Below, piece by piece: positions 8,796-17,715 of a stretch of DNA of 64,000 nucleotides. The position numbers were made by a program, and so were the translations under genes. Source of the stretch: CAZYME01 sp964648115 (GTDB taxonomy: Bacteria; Pseudomonadota; Gammaproteobacteria; Legionellales; Legionellaceae); assembly GCA_964648115.1 (NCBI GenBank), contig CAZYME010000004.1:1-64000 (forward strand), written 5' to 3'. Numbering within the stretch: the first letter of the stretch is position 1; each line of letters opens with the position of its first letter. The notes under the pieces are model-generated. The model was not told where the DNA came from, did not search any database, and saw only the letters and a list, made by a program, of their open reading frames with translations.

Positions 8796-9485
8796 GTGTT
8801 ATTAGTTAAAACTAAAAGTTTGGTTCGCGTATTAATTGCGTCTAGTTTATTTGTCTCATTTAATACATTTTCTAATACTGGTTACTCATATGTCTCTTGT
8901 CTTGAACAACCTGAAAAGCAAATATCTAGATCTAATGAATTGAAGGAACTGGTAGCTGCCGATCAAAATGAAAGAGAGGGCTTTGAAAATTTTTCTGAAG
9001 AAGAAATGATGAAATTATCTGAAAATGATCTCAACCGACGAAAGCGAGTAGGGGAGATTTTTGGAGAAGGATGTTTTAAAAATGCCAGTGACTATGCTGC
9101 TGCCGCACTTATTTATCAGCATGGTGACGTGTCTGAACATTATTTTCAAGCTTTTATTTGGGCAAACCGCGCTGTTCAGCTTGGAGATTTAAAGCAAAAA
9201 TTCTTAGCTGCTCTAGCAATCGATCGTTATTTAGTTGATATAGGCAAAAAGCAGCTGTTTGGAAGCCAATTCTATGGGACAGAAAGTGGCGGTTGGTGTT
9301 ACTGTTTAGTGCCAGTTGAACCTTCATTTCCTGATAATTTTAGAAAGGAATATTCAGGTGCGTCATTAGAGGAAAGATTTGAATTGTTAGCCGAAATTAA
9401 TCAAGGAAAAAACTGCGCTAACAAAGAATGCATCGACATGACTTTAGAACCCTCTCCAAAAGGCACTGTGCCGGGTTTTTGGTAA
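8796..9485 (+). CDS. Secreted DUF6624-like protein
   Basis: This 229-residue protein starts with GTG (AAGGA at 8784-8788) and has a signal peptide of about 27 residues. The central part, with IYQHGDVSEHYFQAFIWANR, AALAIDRYL and KKQLFGSQF, matches the pattern I associate with DUF6624 proteins, helical bundle proteins of unknown activity. The C-terminal third has several Cys (WCYC, KNCANKEC), suggesting disulfides outside the cytoplasm. It ends with SPKGTVPGFW. The gene stands alone on the plus strand with its own promoter region. Confidence 0.6.
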   Translation: MLLVKTKSLVRVLIASSLFVSFNTFSNTGYSYVSCLEQPEKQISRSNELKELVAADQNEREGFENFSEEEMMKLSENDLNRRKRVGEIFGEGCFKNASDYAAAALIYQHGDVSEHYFQAFIWANRAVQLGDLKQKFLAALAIDRYLVDIGKKQLFGSQFYGTESGGWCYCLVPVEPSFPDNFRKEYSGASLEERFELLAEINQGKNCANKECIDMTLEPSPKGTVPGFW

Positions 9486-9614
9486 GGTTGTTTATATTTT
9501 ATAATTTCAGGATCTGAAGTCCTTGCTGCAGAACGTCCTTTTGTTTATTTTGCGAGCACGCATGTGTGCAAGGTATATATCTATCAAATCATGATGATCT
9601 AGTTGAGGTGAAGC

Positions 9615-10211
9615 TTGTCGTTGATATTATATACTTTTAGACGTTGCCCTTATGCTATTAGAGCAAGGATGGCGCTTTCATACGCTGGAATTTGTATTGA
9701 ACAACATGAAGTTGATCTTAAAAATAAACCGATCGAACTCATAAAAATTTCTCCTAAAGGAACTGTCCCTGTATTAGTGCTAGAAAATGAACAAATAATC
9801 GATCAGAGCCTTGATATTATCAAGTGGGCATTGGAGCAGTCAGATCCCGATGGATGGATGACGAAAGAATTAGAAAAAAAATGTGATGAGCTAATCCATA
9901 TAAACGATCACCACTTTAAGCCCATTCTTGATAATTACAAGTATTCTCAAAAATCTGAGAAACAAGATCCTATTTATTATCGTGAACAAGCTAAAAACTA
10001 TCTTGATCAACTGAATGCATTACTGATGCAACACAAATATTTATTGGCAGATCATATTACCTTCGCTGATATTGCAATCTTTCCTTTCATAAGACAATTT
10101 TATATGGTTGACGAGCGATGGTTCATAAAAAGTGATCATACATATCTTAAAACCTGGCTGAGTTATCTTTTAAATTCGGAACTTTTTCTTCGTGTTATGG
10201 AAGCTGGTTGA
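9615..10211 (+). CDS. Glutathione S-transferase family protein
   Basis: This 198-residue protein has a thioredoxin-like N-terminal domain beginning LYTFRRCPYAIRARMAL, where the CPYA segment is the usual glutathione-binding helix start, then SPKGTVPVL with the cis-Pro and the QSLDIIKWALEQ segment that binds the gamma-glutamyl group. The C-terminal all-helical domain contains ADHITFADIAIFPFIRQF, the N-capping/hydrophobic staple motif of the family. The start is TTG at 9615, with GAGGTG at 9604-9609; no ATG fits the domain start. Substrate is unknown. Confidence 0.85.
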   Translation: MSLILYTFRRCPYAIRARMALSYAGICIEQHEVDLKNKPIELIKISPKGTVPVLVLENEQIIDQSLDIIKWALEQSDPDGWMTKELEKKCDELIHINDHHFKPILDNYKYSQKSEKQDPIYYREQAKNYLDQLNALLMQHKYLLADHITFADIAIFPFIRQFYMVDERWFIKSDHTYLKTWLSYLLNSELFLRVMEAG

Positions 10212-10377
10212 TACTGGATTCAATAATAATGATCGAGTTGCTGCGATACATTGGGGTGAGGGTGTGCATGGTGGCTTTGTAGTGTGGGGCTACCACTACT
10301 TAAAAGGTTATCATGATTCAGTGCCTTTCGATTCTACTTTTGCGGAAGGTTGTAATATTATTGATGGTTGGGATTAA
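10212..10377 (+). pseudogene. Possible 3' scrap of a lost gene
   Basis: The frame that runs out of the end of the glutathione transferase gene (open from 10192) continues to 10377 and reads like the tail of a protein, with an AAIHWGEGVHGGFVVWGY segment rich in aromatic residues. It has no ribosome site or domain of its own. It may be the remains of another gene joined here by a deletion, or chance. It sits immediately before the next gene's ribosome site. Confidence 0.3.
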
Positions 10378-10390
10378 GGAGAATATGGTA

Positions 10391-11176
10391 ATGAAAAAAA
10401 CGATAATTTATGCCGCATTAATGGCATGTGCAGCGGCTACTTTTGCTATAACACCCGAAGAGAAAGCATCTCAAGAGCAAGAAAATATGAAGATGTTATC
10501 CCAAATGGGCTTACCACTTCCGGGATCTGGCATCAAATTAGTGCCACGGTCTATGATGGATCTTTCCCCGGAGGAAATTCAACAAGGGGATAAAGAAATG
10601 GCCGAGTTTAGAGAAAAAGGCTATGTAAATAAATACATCAATCGTCCTCGTGAATTATTGAGTATGAATGAATCTTTCATTAAAAATGAGTTGATTAAAT
10701 CAGCAGGTATAACTAGTGATACAAATACAGGTTTAAGCAGGGATGTAAACGAAATAAAGCTAGCTTTCAAATTTCCAAATATTTCTAAAAACAAAGTGCT
10801 TGTGACTTCCTCTTCAGATATTAACGTGCTAGCTGCGGCTCCAAAAGGTGGATTCCATGAAGACAAAGGTGGCTGGTCTGGTGCTTCACAATTCTTTGTC
10901 TATAAAAATATCGGCACTTGTTCCTACAGTGTAATGAATGTCAAAGCATCTAATACCGCAGCCCAGTTAGCACAAGAAGATGTAACTTATGCAATTAATA
11001 ACAAGGCTACTATTTTAATGCCAGTACAAGGTAGCGAAAGCTCAGGTTTTCTCTACCATATCAAATGGTATGACAATGAAAATTTTCATGAGCTTGAATG
11101 TGCCAATATGAAATATTCAGCAGACACAACTAACGCTGTTGTTGCGCTGGCTGCTCAAATAGACGCTTATCAATAG
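10391..11176 (+). CDS. Secreted protein, unknown function
   Basis: I choose the ATG at 10391, which has TAAGGAGA at proper distance (10375-10382). It gives 261 residues starting with a clear signal peptide (cleavage near residue 19, after ATFA). The mature part starts with a Met/Gln/Glu-rich helix, then a polar region and a C-terminal domain with two Cys (GTCSYSV and LECANMKY) that could pair. No family is recognised. An upstream ATG at 10385 is too near the ribosome site. The gene stands alone. Confidence 0.55.
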   Translation: MKKTIIYAALMACAAATFAITPEEKASQEQENMKMLSQMGLPLPGSGIKLVPRSMMDLSPEEIQQGDKEMAEFREKGYVNKYINRPRELLSMNESFIKNELIKSAGITSDTNTGLSRDVNEIKLAFKFPNISKNKVLVTSSSDINVLAAAPKGGFHEDKGGWSGASQFFVYKNIGTCSYSVMNVKASNTAAQLAQEDVTYAINNKATILMPVQGSESSGFLYHIKWYDNENFHELECANMKYSADTTNAVVALAAQIDAYQ

Positions 11177-11230
11177 CTTCCGCAGGCGCGGAATTAGTCC
11201 AATGATATGGAGGAGGCTTAGAGTTCCGGG

Positions 11231-11341
11231 AGGGCTTTGTTTCTTAACTCCCTGCAGCGAGGAATAAAAAAGGGTAAGATTGCCCAGCTACATCAACTGA
11301 TGCAGTTAGTATTTTCCAATCGTAAGATGGGCCTGAAATAA
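11231..11341 (+). pseudogene. Short remnant of a coding region
   Basis: An open stretch of 36 codons plus a stop, without start codon or ribosome site, reads like a protein C-terminus (LFLNSLQRGIKKGKIAQLHQ and onward). It probably is the tail of a lost gene. Family not recognised. Confidence 0.25.
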
Positions 11342-11364
11342 TTGTGACGATATCGTGGTTGGTT

Positions 11365-11402
11365 TTGGTTTTGGTGACACTAGGTGCTATACTATTCGTA
11401 TG
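11365..11402 (+). promoter_or_regulatory. Possible leaderless promoter of the second HigBA-like pair
   Basis: A TTGGTT box (11365-11370) and a TATACT box (11388-11393) with a 17-base spacer put the transcription start at about 11400, which is the A of the toxin ATG. No Shine-Dalgarno is possible in that arrangement, so the mRNA may be leaderless. Confidence 0.4.
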
Positions 11403-11780
11403 AATAGAGTAAATACATATAAACGAGTATTTAAAACGTCTTGGTTTTCCAGGATGGCAAAGAAAGCAAAGATTAAAGACTCGGATCTATGTGAAGCTAT
11501 TCAGGAAGTAATGGATGGTCAGGCTGTAGATTTAGGCGGAGGGGTTTTCAAAAAACGCCTAAACAATAATCAGCATCGATCTATCATACTTGCCAAGGGA
11601 GATTTTTATTGGATTTATGAGTACCTGTTTGCAAAAAAAGATCGTGATAATATTTACGATAATGAGTTGGTTGATTTTCGTAAACTTGCGAAATTATATG
11701 CCGGGCTAACTGCAAAACAGTTAGAACAATTGCTGAGTGAGAAGTCGTTAATAGAGATATGCTATGAACAAAAAAAATGA
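11400..11780 (+). CDS. HigB/RelE-like toxin (DUF1044 type), second locus
   Basis: I start this gene at the ATG at 11400, giving 126 residues. It resembles the toxin at 8120-8497 in layout: a KTSWFSRMAKKAKIKDSDL N-terminus, the GGGVFKKRL strand, a basic segment and an FYWIYEYLFAKKDR strand, then a helical tail ending near IEICYEQ. It is probably a RelE-superfamily mRNA interferase. It overlaps the XRE antitoxin by 17 bases. The extension to 11355 lacks a ribosome site and would run through the promoter. Confidence 0.8.
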   Translation: MNRVNTYKRVFKTSWFSRMAKKAKIKDSDLCEAIQEVMDGQAVDLGGGVFKKRLNNNQHRSIILAKGDFYWIYEYLFAKKDRDNIYDNELVDFRKLAKLYAGLTAKQLEQLLSEKSLIEICYEQKK

Positions 11781-12087
11781 GTTTAAAAGTGATGCTTTTG
11801 AGGCTATCCATTCATCAGCGTCTGCTTTATTAAAAGTTGGCGCTATTGATAAAGCGACCATGCGGGATTTTGATGATTCTTGTCTTATTGTCACGCCCAA
11901 TATAAATGCGATACAAATAAAAAAAATACGAGAGAAAAACCACGTAAGCCAGCCTGTATTTGCTCGCTATCTAAATACAAGTGAATCAACAATAAAAAAA
12001 TGGGAGTCTGGAGCAAAGCATCCAAGCGGCATGGCGCTTAAATTATTAGCAATGGTAAAAAAATATGGTTTACAAATTCTTGCCTGA
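11764..12087 (+). CDS. HigA-like XRE antitoxin, second locus
   Basis: This 107-residue antitoxin starts inside the toxin gene. The N-terminal half is mixed and acidic; the C-terminal half is an XRE helix-turn-helix (VSQPVFARYLNTSESTIKKW, then ESGAKHPSG), similar to that of the first pair at 7843-8133. It should neutralise the toxin and act as autorepressor. The two HigBA-like pairs in this window differ clearly in sequence, so they are separate acquisitions or old duplicates. Confidence 0.85.
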   Translation: MNKKNEFKSDAFEAIHSSASALLKVGAIDKATMRDFDDSCLIVTPNINAIQIKKIREKNHVSQPVFARYLNTSESTIKKWESGAKHPSGMALKLLAMVKKYGLQILA

Positions 12088-12181
12088 CGGCGCGCGATAG
12101 GGTGGCTCTCGAAATAAGCACTAAGCCTAATTACTTCGATAATCAGACCTTATATCAGGATAGTATTCATAGTATTCAACG

Positions 12182-12347
12182 ATAGCAAGCGTAGGTTGGG
12201 CCCATGGCCCAACGTTTACCTTCTCCCAAACCCCTACGTTGAGCGACTACACATTCCATTATGTGTTAATTTATAGCTATTCTGATGAATACCCTGATGT
12301 ATGAGTTGATAAAACGTTGGGCCATGGGCCCAACCTACGCTTGCTAT
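12182..12347. repeat. Large inverted repeat, REPIN-like, related to three other copies
   Basis: Two perfect arms (12182-12216 and 12313-12347) are inverted around a 96-base centre. Each arm begins from the outside with atagcaagcgtaggttggg and carries an inner near-palindrome (gttgggcccatggcccaac). The outer ends match the ends of the ~87-bp repeats at 36869, 39753 and 46001, so this is a divergent, longer member of the same family. Confidence 0.75.
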
Positions 12348-12371
12348 AGTTCGAGACTGTACAAGCTTTGA

Positions 12372-12539
12372 TTTTTTTCGACCGTTAGTAGCTACAACCA
12401 TCTAGCCACTGAGCAAGCCTTTCTGCAAACAGAGCTCAAAATAGCGAGTGTCTTTTTCAAAGCGGGCTATGATCCAGGTGCAGCCAGAAAATGGAATCTA
12501 CTGCAGAAAGGGTGGGGTGGTGAATCAAGGCGGCATTAA
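12372..12539 (+). pseudogene. Remnant of a coding region
   Basis: An open frame of 55 codons and a stop, without a start codon, reads like a protein C-terminus (LATEQAFLQTELKIASVFFK, then AGYDPGAARKW). It probably is what is left of a lost plasmid or island gene. The rest of 12088-12771 shows only the inverted repeat and no other gene. Confidence 0.3.
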
Positions 12540-12771
12540 AAAAGCGGACATACATTTTATGGTAAACAAAGAACTCGAATAAATGAGGGTCTATCTGTGC
12601 ATCATCAGGATGATATGTGCAAAAGAGATTGTAATACTCCTTTTAAGAATTGTGTTGATGTACTGCTTGATCATAGCGGTATGGGCCATAGGAGTAGTGA
12701 TCACAAATGCTATTCACCACCCCTACGCTTATTGAGCGTGTCTCCTGAGTGACAACTCCAGGAGATCCTCC

Positions 12772-14058
12772 TTACGCTCGGGATGTAGCCTGAACTATCG
12801 CTTCATTATTATCTGGCCCAGTCCCCCGTTTTGCATTTCTCTCCCAAAAGCGGATTGGTACGCCTGGGGGTCTTGCAATAGTACCAGTATCGACATATTG
12901 GTATTCATGCTCTGGCTCTGCTATAGGTACACTATAAGTTTGACCTGTGGCATCAGTGTAAGCCGCCCAATTATGCGCAGAAATGGGGGGTTGAGGACCA
13001 ATAGCATAATCATTTTCTGACCAGAAGAATTCAGTTTGACGTCGATTATTAGAAGCACCAAGGTCCTCATCTAGTTTATCTGCTGCGTTAAGGGCATCAC
13101 CATAAGTCGCCCAATTACGCGCAGAAATGGGCTGTTGAGGACCAATAGCATAATCAACCTCCGACCAGAAGAATGCAGGCTGGTCATTAGCATCAAAGAA
13201 ATACTCTTCAGCATCATCAGAAGATTGCGATGGAGAGTCATTTTCATCCACTCGCACTGCTGCGTCCACGTTCTTATCTCCATAAACTGGATTTTCTATT
13301 TCCCAGCCTCGTTCTTCAACATCATTAACTGGGCGCACTTTATTTCGAATATATCGATACCCCACTGGGATTCCCAATATTATTAAAAAAAGTGGAATTG
13401 CAATTAAAACTCCTACTAACGCTGGAGCTAATGCGGCTGCCCCTGCTATACCCGTTGCTATAGTCGAACTTGTAGTCGAAGGCGCCTGCGAAGATAGTTC
13501 TAAATGCGTTGTTGTACCAATCGTATTTGTATTGTTAAAAAATTGGGTGGGCGGGGTGAGCAATGTTGATTCTCTACTCGTGTGTTGCGGAGAAGTTCCA
13601 GCATCCGTTGAATTTACCAAAGAAGGGTTGCTCTTTGTGGTACTTTCCTCAGCTGGGTTGAGCGTTACTGGGACATCGTCCTCCACAATTGTTGAATTCG
13701 AAAGTGAATTACTTGTTGAGCTAGCTTCTTCAGTTGAAGCTGGAGCATCACTGATTTTACTCGCGGTTGTAGAACTACTGCGACTAGTAGTTTCCACAGA
13801 CGCTGAAGTTGAATCTTTTGCTTCGCTGGTTGTAGTCGAAGAAGAATCACTCGCGGTGGTACTTAATGATGAAACCTTTGCTTCGCTGGTTGTAGTCGAA
13901 GTAGAATCGCTCGCGGTGGAACTTAATGATGAAACTTCTGCTTCGCTGGTTGTGGTCGAAGTAGAATCGCTACTGGTAGTACTTAATACAGTTGGAGCTA
14001 AAGTTGTTGGATCCTGAACTGGAGGAGGAGGTGGTGGTGAGGGTAAAAATACAGGCAT
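12772..14058 (-). CDS. Mucin-like Ser/Thr-rich single-pass membrane protein
   Basis: This 428-residue protein starts with a Pro run, then about 190 residues of low-complexity Ser/Thr sequence with three near-identical ~20-residue units (each containing STTTSEA), one strong membrane helix at about residues 205-232 followed by basic residues, and a 190-residue C-terminal tail. The tail has two copies of a unit built on FFWSExDYAIGPQxPISAxN about 60 residues apart, and several Tyr motifs (NPVYGD, EYQYVDTG). No classical signal peptide precedes the Ser/Thr part. The start has AGGAGG upstream. The layout resembles a eukaryotic mucin-type receptor. Function is unknown; a surface or host-membrane role is inference. 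Confidence 0.6.
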   Translation of the reverse strand: MPVFLPSPPPPPPVQDPTTLAPTVLSTTSSDSTSTTTSEAEVSSLSSTASDSTSTTTSEAKVSSLSTTASDSSSTTTSEAKDSTSASVETTSRSSSTTASKISDAPASTEEASSTSNSLSNSTIVEDDVPVTLNPAEESTTKSNPSLVNSTDAGTSPQHTSRESTLLTPPTQFFNNTNTIGTTTHLELSSQAPSTTSSTIATGIAGAAALAPALVGVLIAIPLFLIILGIPVGYRYIRNKVRPVNDVEERGWEIENPVYGDKNVDAAVRVDENDSPSQSSDDAEEYFFDANDQPAFFWSEVDYAIGPQQPISARNWATYGDALNAADKLDEDLGASNNRRQTEFFWSENDYAIGPQPPISAHNWAAYTDATGQTYSVPIAEPEHEYQYVDTGTIARPPGVPIRFWERNAKRGTGPDNNEAIVQATSRA

Positions 14059-14251
14059 TGGAGCCTCCTATAATTCGGTATGGTTAAAAAAAAGCAATAT
14101 TACCACATTTATTCCTTTGTGATTAATTGTTTGTTAAATGTGGGGTGAAGTCTGCTCCAGAACTTGATAAAAGAAAGGCAATTACCTAAGCAAAAACAGA
14201 GGCTCTTGAGGAAACAGAAGCAATTCTCGTTTTAGTGCATTTTAATGGAGC

Positions 14252-15097
14252 TCAAAAATTTTTGAATTTGTAATTCAATCCAAAACGAACAATATTTGAT
14301 GTTAGATTAATTGTATGATTAAAGGGACTTGGAGCAACAAGTGGAGGTGCAAGAAAAGCTGGATTTAAACTAAGCGAACCGCTAGTTGAAGCATGTCCAA
14401 AATCCATAAATAAATATTCGGCCTTCAGAGATAAATTATTTAGAAGCGCAGCTTCGATCCCTCCACCTAGAATCCAACCCGCCTTATTTTTTGAAATAAT
14501 ACCATTTTCGAACGCGTCACTTAGGGGCGGACTGTTGAAGTTATCGCTAAACGTATTTTCACTCCTCAAATTGGTTAGGGCTAACCCTACGGTAGTGTAG
14601 ATCATCGCTTTATTAATAACCCACCCAATTCGAGGTCTCGCAGTAAAAAGCCAATTGGTCTTTGTCTCGTTCTGGAGCGTGAACGCAAATTGAGGTGCGC
14701 TTTGATAAGAAACGGTACTAGTTCGAGAGGAATCTGTTGAAAAAGAATCAAAGTCTATTTCAGTTCCAAGTACAAGATTATTCGTCTGATAGTTAAATCC
14801 ACCTTGAATACCGCCAATAAAGCCATTTAAAGTTAATGCTTGATGACCGCTAGCATTAATTTGGGCTATATCACTTGCTGCAAAGTAAGAGCCTGGCACA
14901 AACGTTGTCTGAGTTGTTGCAGTGGAACGGCCCCAAGAATGCCCAAAATTAACCCCTATATATAATCCCGAGAAATCTGCACCTGTTGATGGAGAAGCGT
15001 TTGCCATGGATTTTAGAGGCGTTGCATGTGCTGACAAGATGGTTGCAGAAAAGATAGTGGTAGCGATAATGGATGATTTAATTATTTTCAATTCCAT
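14252..15097 (-). CDS. Outer-membrane beta-barrel protein (Omp25/OmpA-barrel type)
   Basis: This 281-residue protein has a signal peptide (cleavage after about residue 25, at SAHA) and a GADFSGLYIGVNFGHSWG start typical of small eight-stranded porin-like barrels. Further strands alternate hydrophobic and polar residues, with a YTTVGLALTN strand, a LKAEYLFMDFG strand and an IVRFGLNYKFKNF end in an aromatic residue as required for barrel assembly. It probably sits in the outer membrane; role unknown. It lies 190 bases downstream of the mucin-like gene on the same strand and has its own GGAG ribosome site. Confidence 0.85.
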   Translation of the reverse strand: MELKIIKSSIIATTIFSATILSAHATPLKSMANASPSTGADFSGLYIGVNFGHSWGRSTATTQTTFVPGSYFAASDIAQINASGHQALTLNGFIGGIQGGFNYQTNNLVLGTEIDFDSFSTDSSRTSTVSYQSAPQFAFTLQNETKTNWLFTARPRIGWVINKAMIYTTVGLALTNLRSENTFSDNFNSPPLSDAFENGIISKNKAGWILGGGIEAALLNNLSLKAEYLFMDFGHASTSGSLSLNPAFLAPPLVAPSPFNHTINLTSNIVRFGLNYKFKNF

Positions 15098-15226
15098 GAA
15101 TCAATTCTCCGTATTGATTTTGAGTGTCGCACTCAAGTTCCAAGCAAAGGATAACCTTTTGCATTATTATTGACAACGAGAACATTTTTCACCTTCTCCC
15201 AAAACGGGCGTAAACCCACATAAGAA

Positions 15227-15250
15227 TTCCCGCGGCTTTGCTCGCGGGAA
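15227..15250. terminator. GC-rich hairpin between porin and fabV
   Basis: A perfect 8-bp stem (ttcccgcg/cgcgggaa) with an 8-base loop. It lies between two divergent genes' upstream regions, so a structured leader or regulatory role is as likely as termination; no T-run follows. Confidence 0.35.
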
Positions 15251-15326
15251 GACTACCTATCTAAATAGGCATAATAATGTGGCTGTTGTCGGCAATTTAA
15301 TTTGGCCGTTTACAATTGATAGAAGA

Positions 15327-15352
15327 GTTCATAAAAAGATCTTTTTATGAAC
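15327..15352. promoter_or_regulatory. 26-bp perfect palindrome upstream of fabV
   Basis: The sequence reads identically on both strands with no loop (half-site gttcataaaaaga). It is about 100 bases upstream of the fabV start. A dimeric regulator site is the simplest idea; a hairpin with a T-run is also possible. Confidence 0.45.
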
Positions 15353-15448
15353 TGTCGAGTTTAGAATAGCCTTGTTCAAACAATAATAAATCCTTAATAT
15401 ACCCTTTGATTTGTAGATCGCAATAACGCATAAGGAAAGAGATACCTC

Positions 15449-16636
15449 ATGATTATAAAGCCAAAAGTTCGAGGATTTATTTGTACTACCGCACATCCGG
15501 ACGGTTGTTTTAAAGCAGTTGAAGAGCAGATCGAGTATATCAAATCACAAACCAAATTTTCTGGCCCAAAAAATGTGTTGGTGATAGGCGCCTCTACTGG
15601 CTATGGCTTGGCAAGTCGCATCGCCGCAACTTTTGGCGCAGGTGCAAAAACAATTGGTATTTTTTATGAAAAACCAGCAGAAGGGGAGCGTACGGCTTCC
15701 GCTGGCTGGTATAATTCGGCAACCTTTGAACAAATTGCTCATCATGATGGCCATTATGCTAAAAGCATTAATGGAGACGCATTTTCCGAAGATATTAAAT
15801 TGCAAGCCGCACAATTAATTCGTAAGGATCTCAAGCAAGTCGATTTAATCATTTATAGTCTAGCGACACCACGCCGTGTCCACCCTGTAACTGGTCAAGT
15901 CTATACATCAGTATTAAAACCAACCGAACAAGCATTTTCCGGCAAAACAGTGGATGTTTTTCGTGGTGAAGTAAAAAACGTCACAATTGATCCCGCCACA
16001 GAGGAAGAAATAGCCAATACAGTTGCTGTAATGGGTGGCGAGGATTGGGAAATGTGGATTGATTTTCTAGCTAAAGAAAATTTATTAGCTGATGGCATTC
16101 TAACGGTTGCATATTCGTATATTGGTCCCGAATTAACCCATGGTTTATATAAGGAAGGTACGATAGGTAAAGCAAAAGTGCATTTAAAAGAAACTGCTGA
16201 TAAGTTAAATCAAAAACTGGAGTCTATTCACGGACAAGCGGTGATTTCTGTTGATAAAGCAGTGGTTACTCAATCTAGTGCCGCGATACCTGTGGTACCG
16301 TTATATATTTCAATCTTGTTTAAAATAATGAAAGAGCAGGGTACGCATGAGGGGTGCATTGAGCAAATGTATCGTTTATTTAATCAGCATTTATACTCTG
16401 CCAATCCACCCAAGCGTGATGATGAAGGATACATACGCATAGATGATCTCGAAATGCAGGACGATATTCAGGAAAAAATTAGCAGGCGGTGGGAAAATAT
16501 TACCACTGAAAATTTAATGCAGGAAACTGATATCAGTGGTTATCGTGAAGAATTTTACCGATTATTTGGATTCAACATGCCTGGAATTAATTATGATGCA
16601 GATGTTGATCCGGTGAGAGTAATAGAATCAATATAA
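15449..16636 (+). CDS. fabV: Trans-2-enoyl-ACP/CoA reductase FabV
   Basis: FabV does the last, NADH-dependent reduction of each fatty-acid elongation cycle in the cytoplasm. This 395-residue protein matches the family in length and from the first residue (MIIKPKVRGFICTTAHPDGC). It has the Rossmann dinucleotide motif VLVIGASTGYGLASR, the SLATPRR segment, and the catalytic Tyr-x8-Lys within GLYKEGTIGKAK. FabV enzymes are typically refractory to triclosan. AAGG and GAGA lie before the ATG (15433-15442). A 26-bp palindrome lies upstream. The gene stands alone. Confidence 0.96.
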   Translation: MIIKPKVRGFICTTAHPDGCFKAVEEQIEYIKSQTKFSGPKNVLVIGASTGYGLASRIAATFGAGAKTIGIFYEKPAEGERTASAGWYNSATFEQIAHHDGHYAKSINGDAFSEDIKLQAAQLIRKDLKQVDLIIYSLATPRRVHPVTGQVYTSVLKPTEQAFSGKTVDVFRGEVKNVTIDPATEEEIANTVAVMGGEDWEMWIDFLAKENLLADGILTVAYSYIGPELTHGLYKEGTIGKAKVHLKETADKLNQKLESIHGQAVISVDKAVVTQSSAAIPVVPLYISILFKIMKEQGTHEGCIEQMYRLFNQHLYSANPPKRDDEGYIRIDDLEMQDDIQEKISRRWENITTENLMQETDISGYREEFYRLFGFNMPGINYDADVDPVRVIESI

Positions 16637-16920
16637 ACTCGCTGGATGGTGTCATTCCAGTTTCGGCTATTATTAAGGGGAAGGGGTTCTAGCCAAAAAT
16701 CCTTTCCTGGATAAGGAGTACGCGGATTGTAATGCCGTAATAGCATGTGCCTTAGCTGTTTATTCTAGTCATTTTAGAATAATTTCTGATAGGCCAATAT
16801 AGCGAATTTTGGCTGTTTTGACTAAATCGGCAAAAGCACCATCTGGGAGCAGTTCAATCTTCAAGCCCTGAGCCCATGTTTATTGTCTATAAATTATGTA
16901 ACGTTGCTGAAGGTAGTTCT

Positions 16921-17712
16921 ATGAGTAAAATACGGTTATCTAGGTTAACCATCTTTTTTATTTTCTTCTCTGGGGGAATGATGTCAGAGGCTTATGCAAC
17001 CATACCCAACCTCACCCTAATTTCGGATCCAAAAGTCTTGCAGATCTCTATTCATGAATCTCATGAGCCTTTTGTTAACTTAACTCAGCAGGATGTATTG
17101 GTGTATGGGCCGTCGCCTGAAATTCCGAATAATACGAATTACACGTATTTGCGTAAGACCATATATGAAAAATTAATAGCAGCCCAAGCTCAATTGCCAC
17201 AAGGAATGCATTTTTGTGTATATGAGGGTTATCGAAGTCTCGACTTACAAAAAATGCTGTTTGAGCAACAATATAAAACGATTAAAACAAGGCATGAAGA
17301 CTGGCCATTAGTTGATATATTTAACGAAACCACCAAATTAGTATCACCGGTTACAAATCTAGATGGTTCTCACAATATCCCGCCACATTCAACAGGGGGG
17401 GCGGTCGATGTATATTTAATTGACGATAATGGAAACCCCCTCGATATGGGGATCCATCCTAAAGACTGGATGCAAGATAAAGATGGAGAGTTATCATTAT
17501 CAGCCTCAACTGCCATTTCATCTATTGCAAAGACTAATAGACGCATCATGAGTAATGCATTGCAGGCAACAGGTTTTGTTAACTATCCAACAGAATACTG
17601 GCATTGGTCATATGGGGATAGGTATTGGGCATTTGCTAAACAACAACCCTTTGCGATATATGGAAGTTCTTCACCGAAAGATATGAGCAAACCGTCTCAA
17701 ATATCAGAGTAA
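16921..17712 (+). CDS. Periplasmic D-alanyl-D-alanine dipeptidase (VanX-like, M15D)
   Basis: I choose the ATG at 16921 (GAAGGTAG upstream), which gives 263 residues with a signal peptide ending near EAYA. The mature part has the M15 zinc site: PPHSTGGAVDV (SxHxxGxAxD-type motif with zinc His and Asp) and EYWHWSYGD (catalytic Glu and the last zinc His), plus the substrate-binding GYRSLDLQK with Arg. Such enzymes cut D-Ala-D-Ala and recycle peptidoglycan peptides. The upstream reading from 16876 lacks a ribosome site. The leader and first codons (gctgaaggtagttctatga) recur with small changes at about 40862-40905. Confidence 0.9.
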   Translation: MSKIRLSRLTIFFIFFSGGMMSEAYATIPNLTLISDPKVLQISIHESHEPFVNLTQQDVLVYGPSPEIPNNTNYTYLRKTIYEKLIAAQAQLPQGMHFCVYEGYRSLDLQKMLFEQQYKTIKTRHEDWPLVDIFNETTKLVSPVTNLDGSHNIPPHSTGGAVDVYLIDDNGNPLDMGIHPKDWMQDKDGELSLSASTAISSIAKTNRRIMSNALQATGFVNYPTEYWHWSYGDRYWAFAKQQPFAIYGSSSPKDMSKPSQISE

Positions 17713-17715
17713 ATC

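Noticed and set aside
9456..9480. Shared SPKGTVP end between the DUF6624 protein and the glutathione transferase
   Set aside because: The DNA differs at several bases and the shared stretch is only seven residues; probably coincidence.
13532..14017. Long open frame opposite the Ser/Thr-rich gene
   Set aside because: It is the mirror of the low-complexity repeats, with no start signal; the minus-strand gene has AGGAGG.
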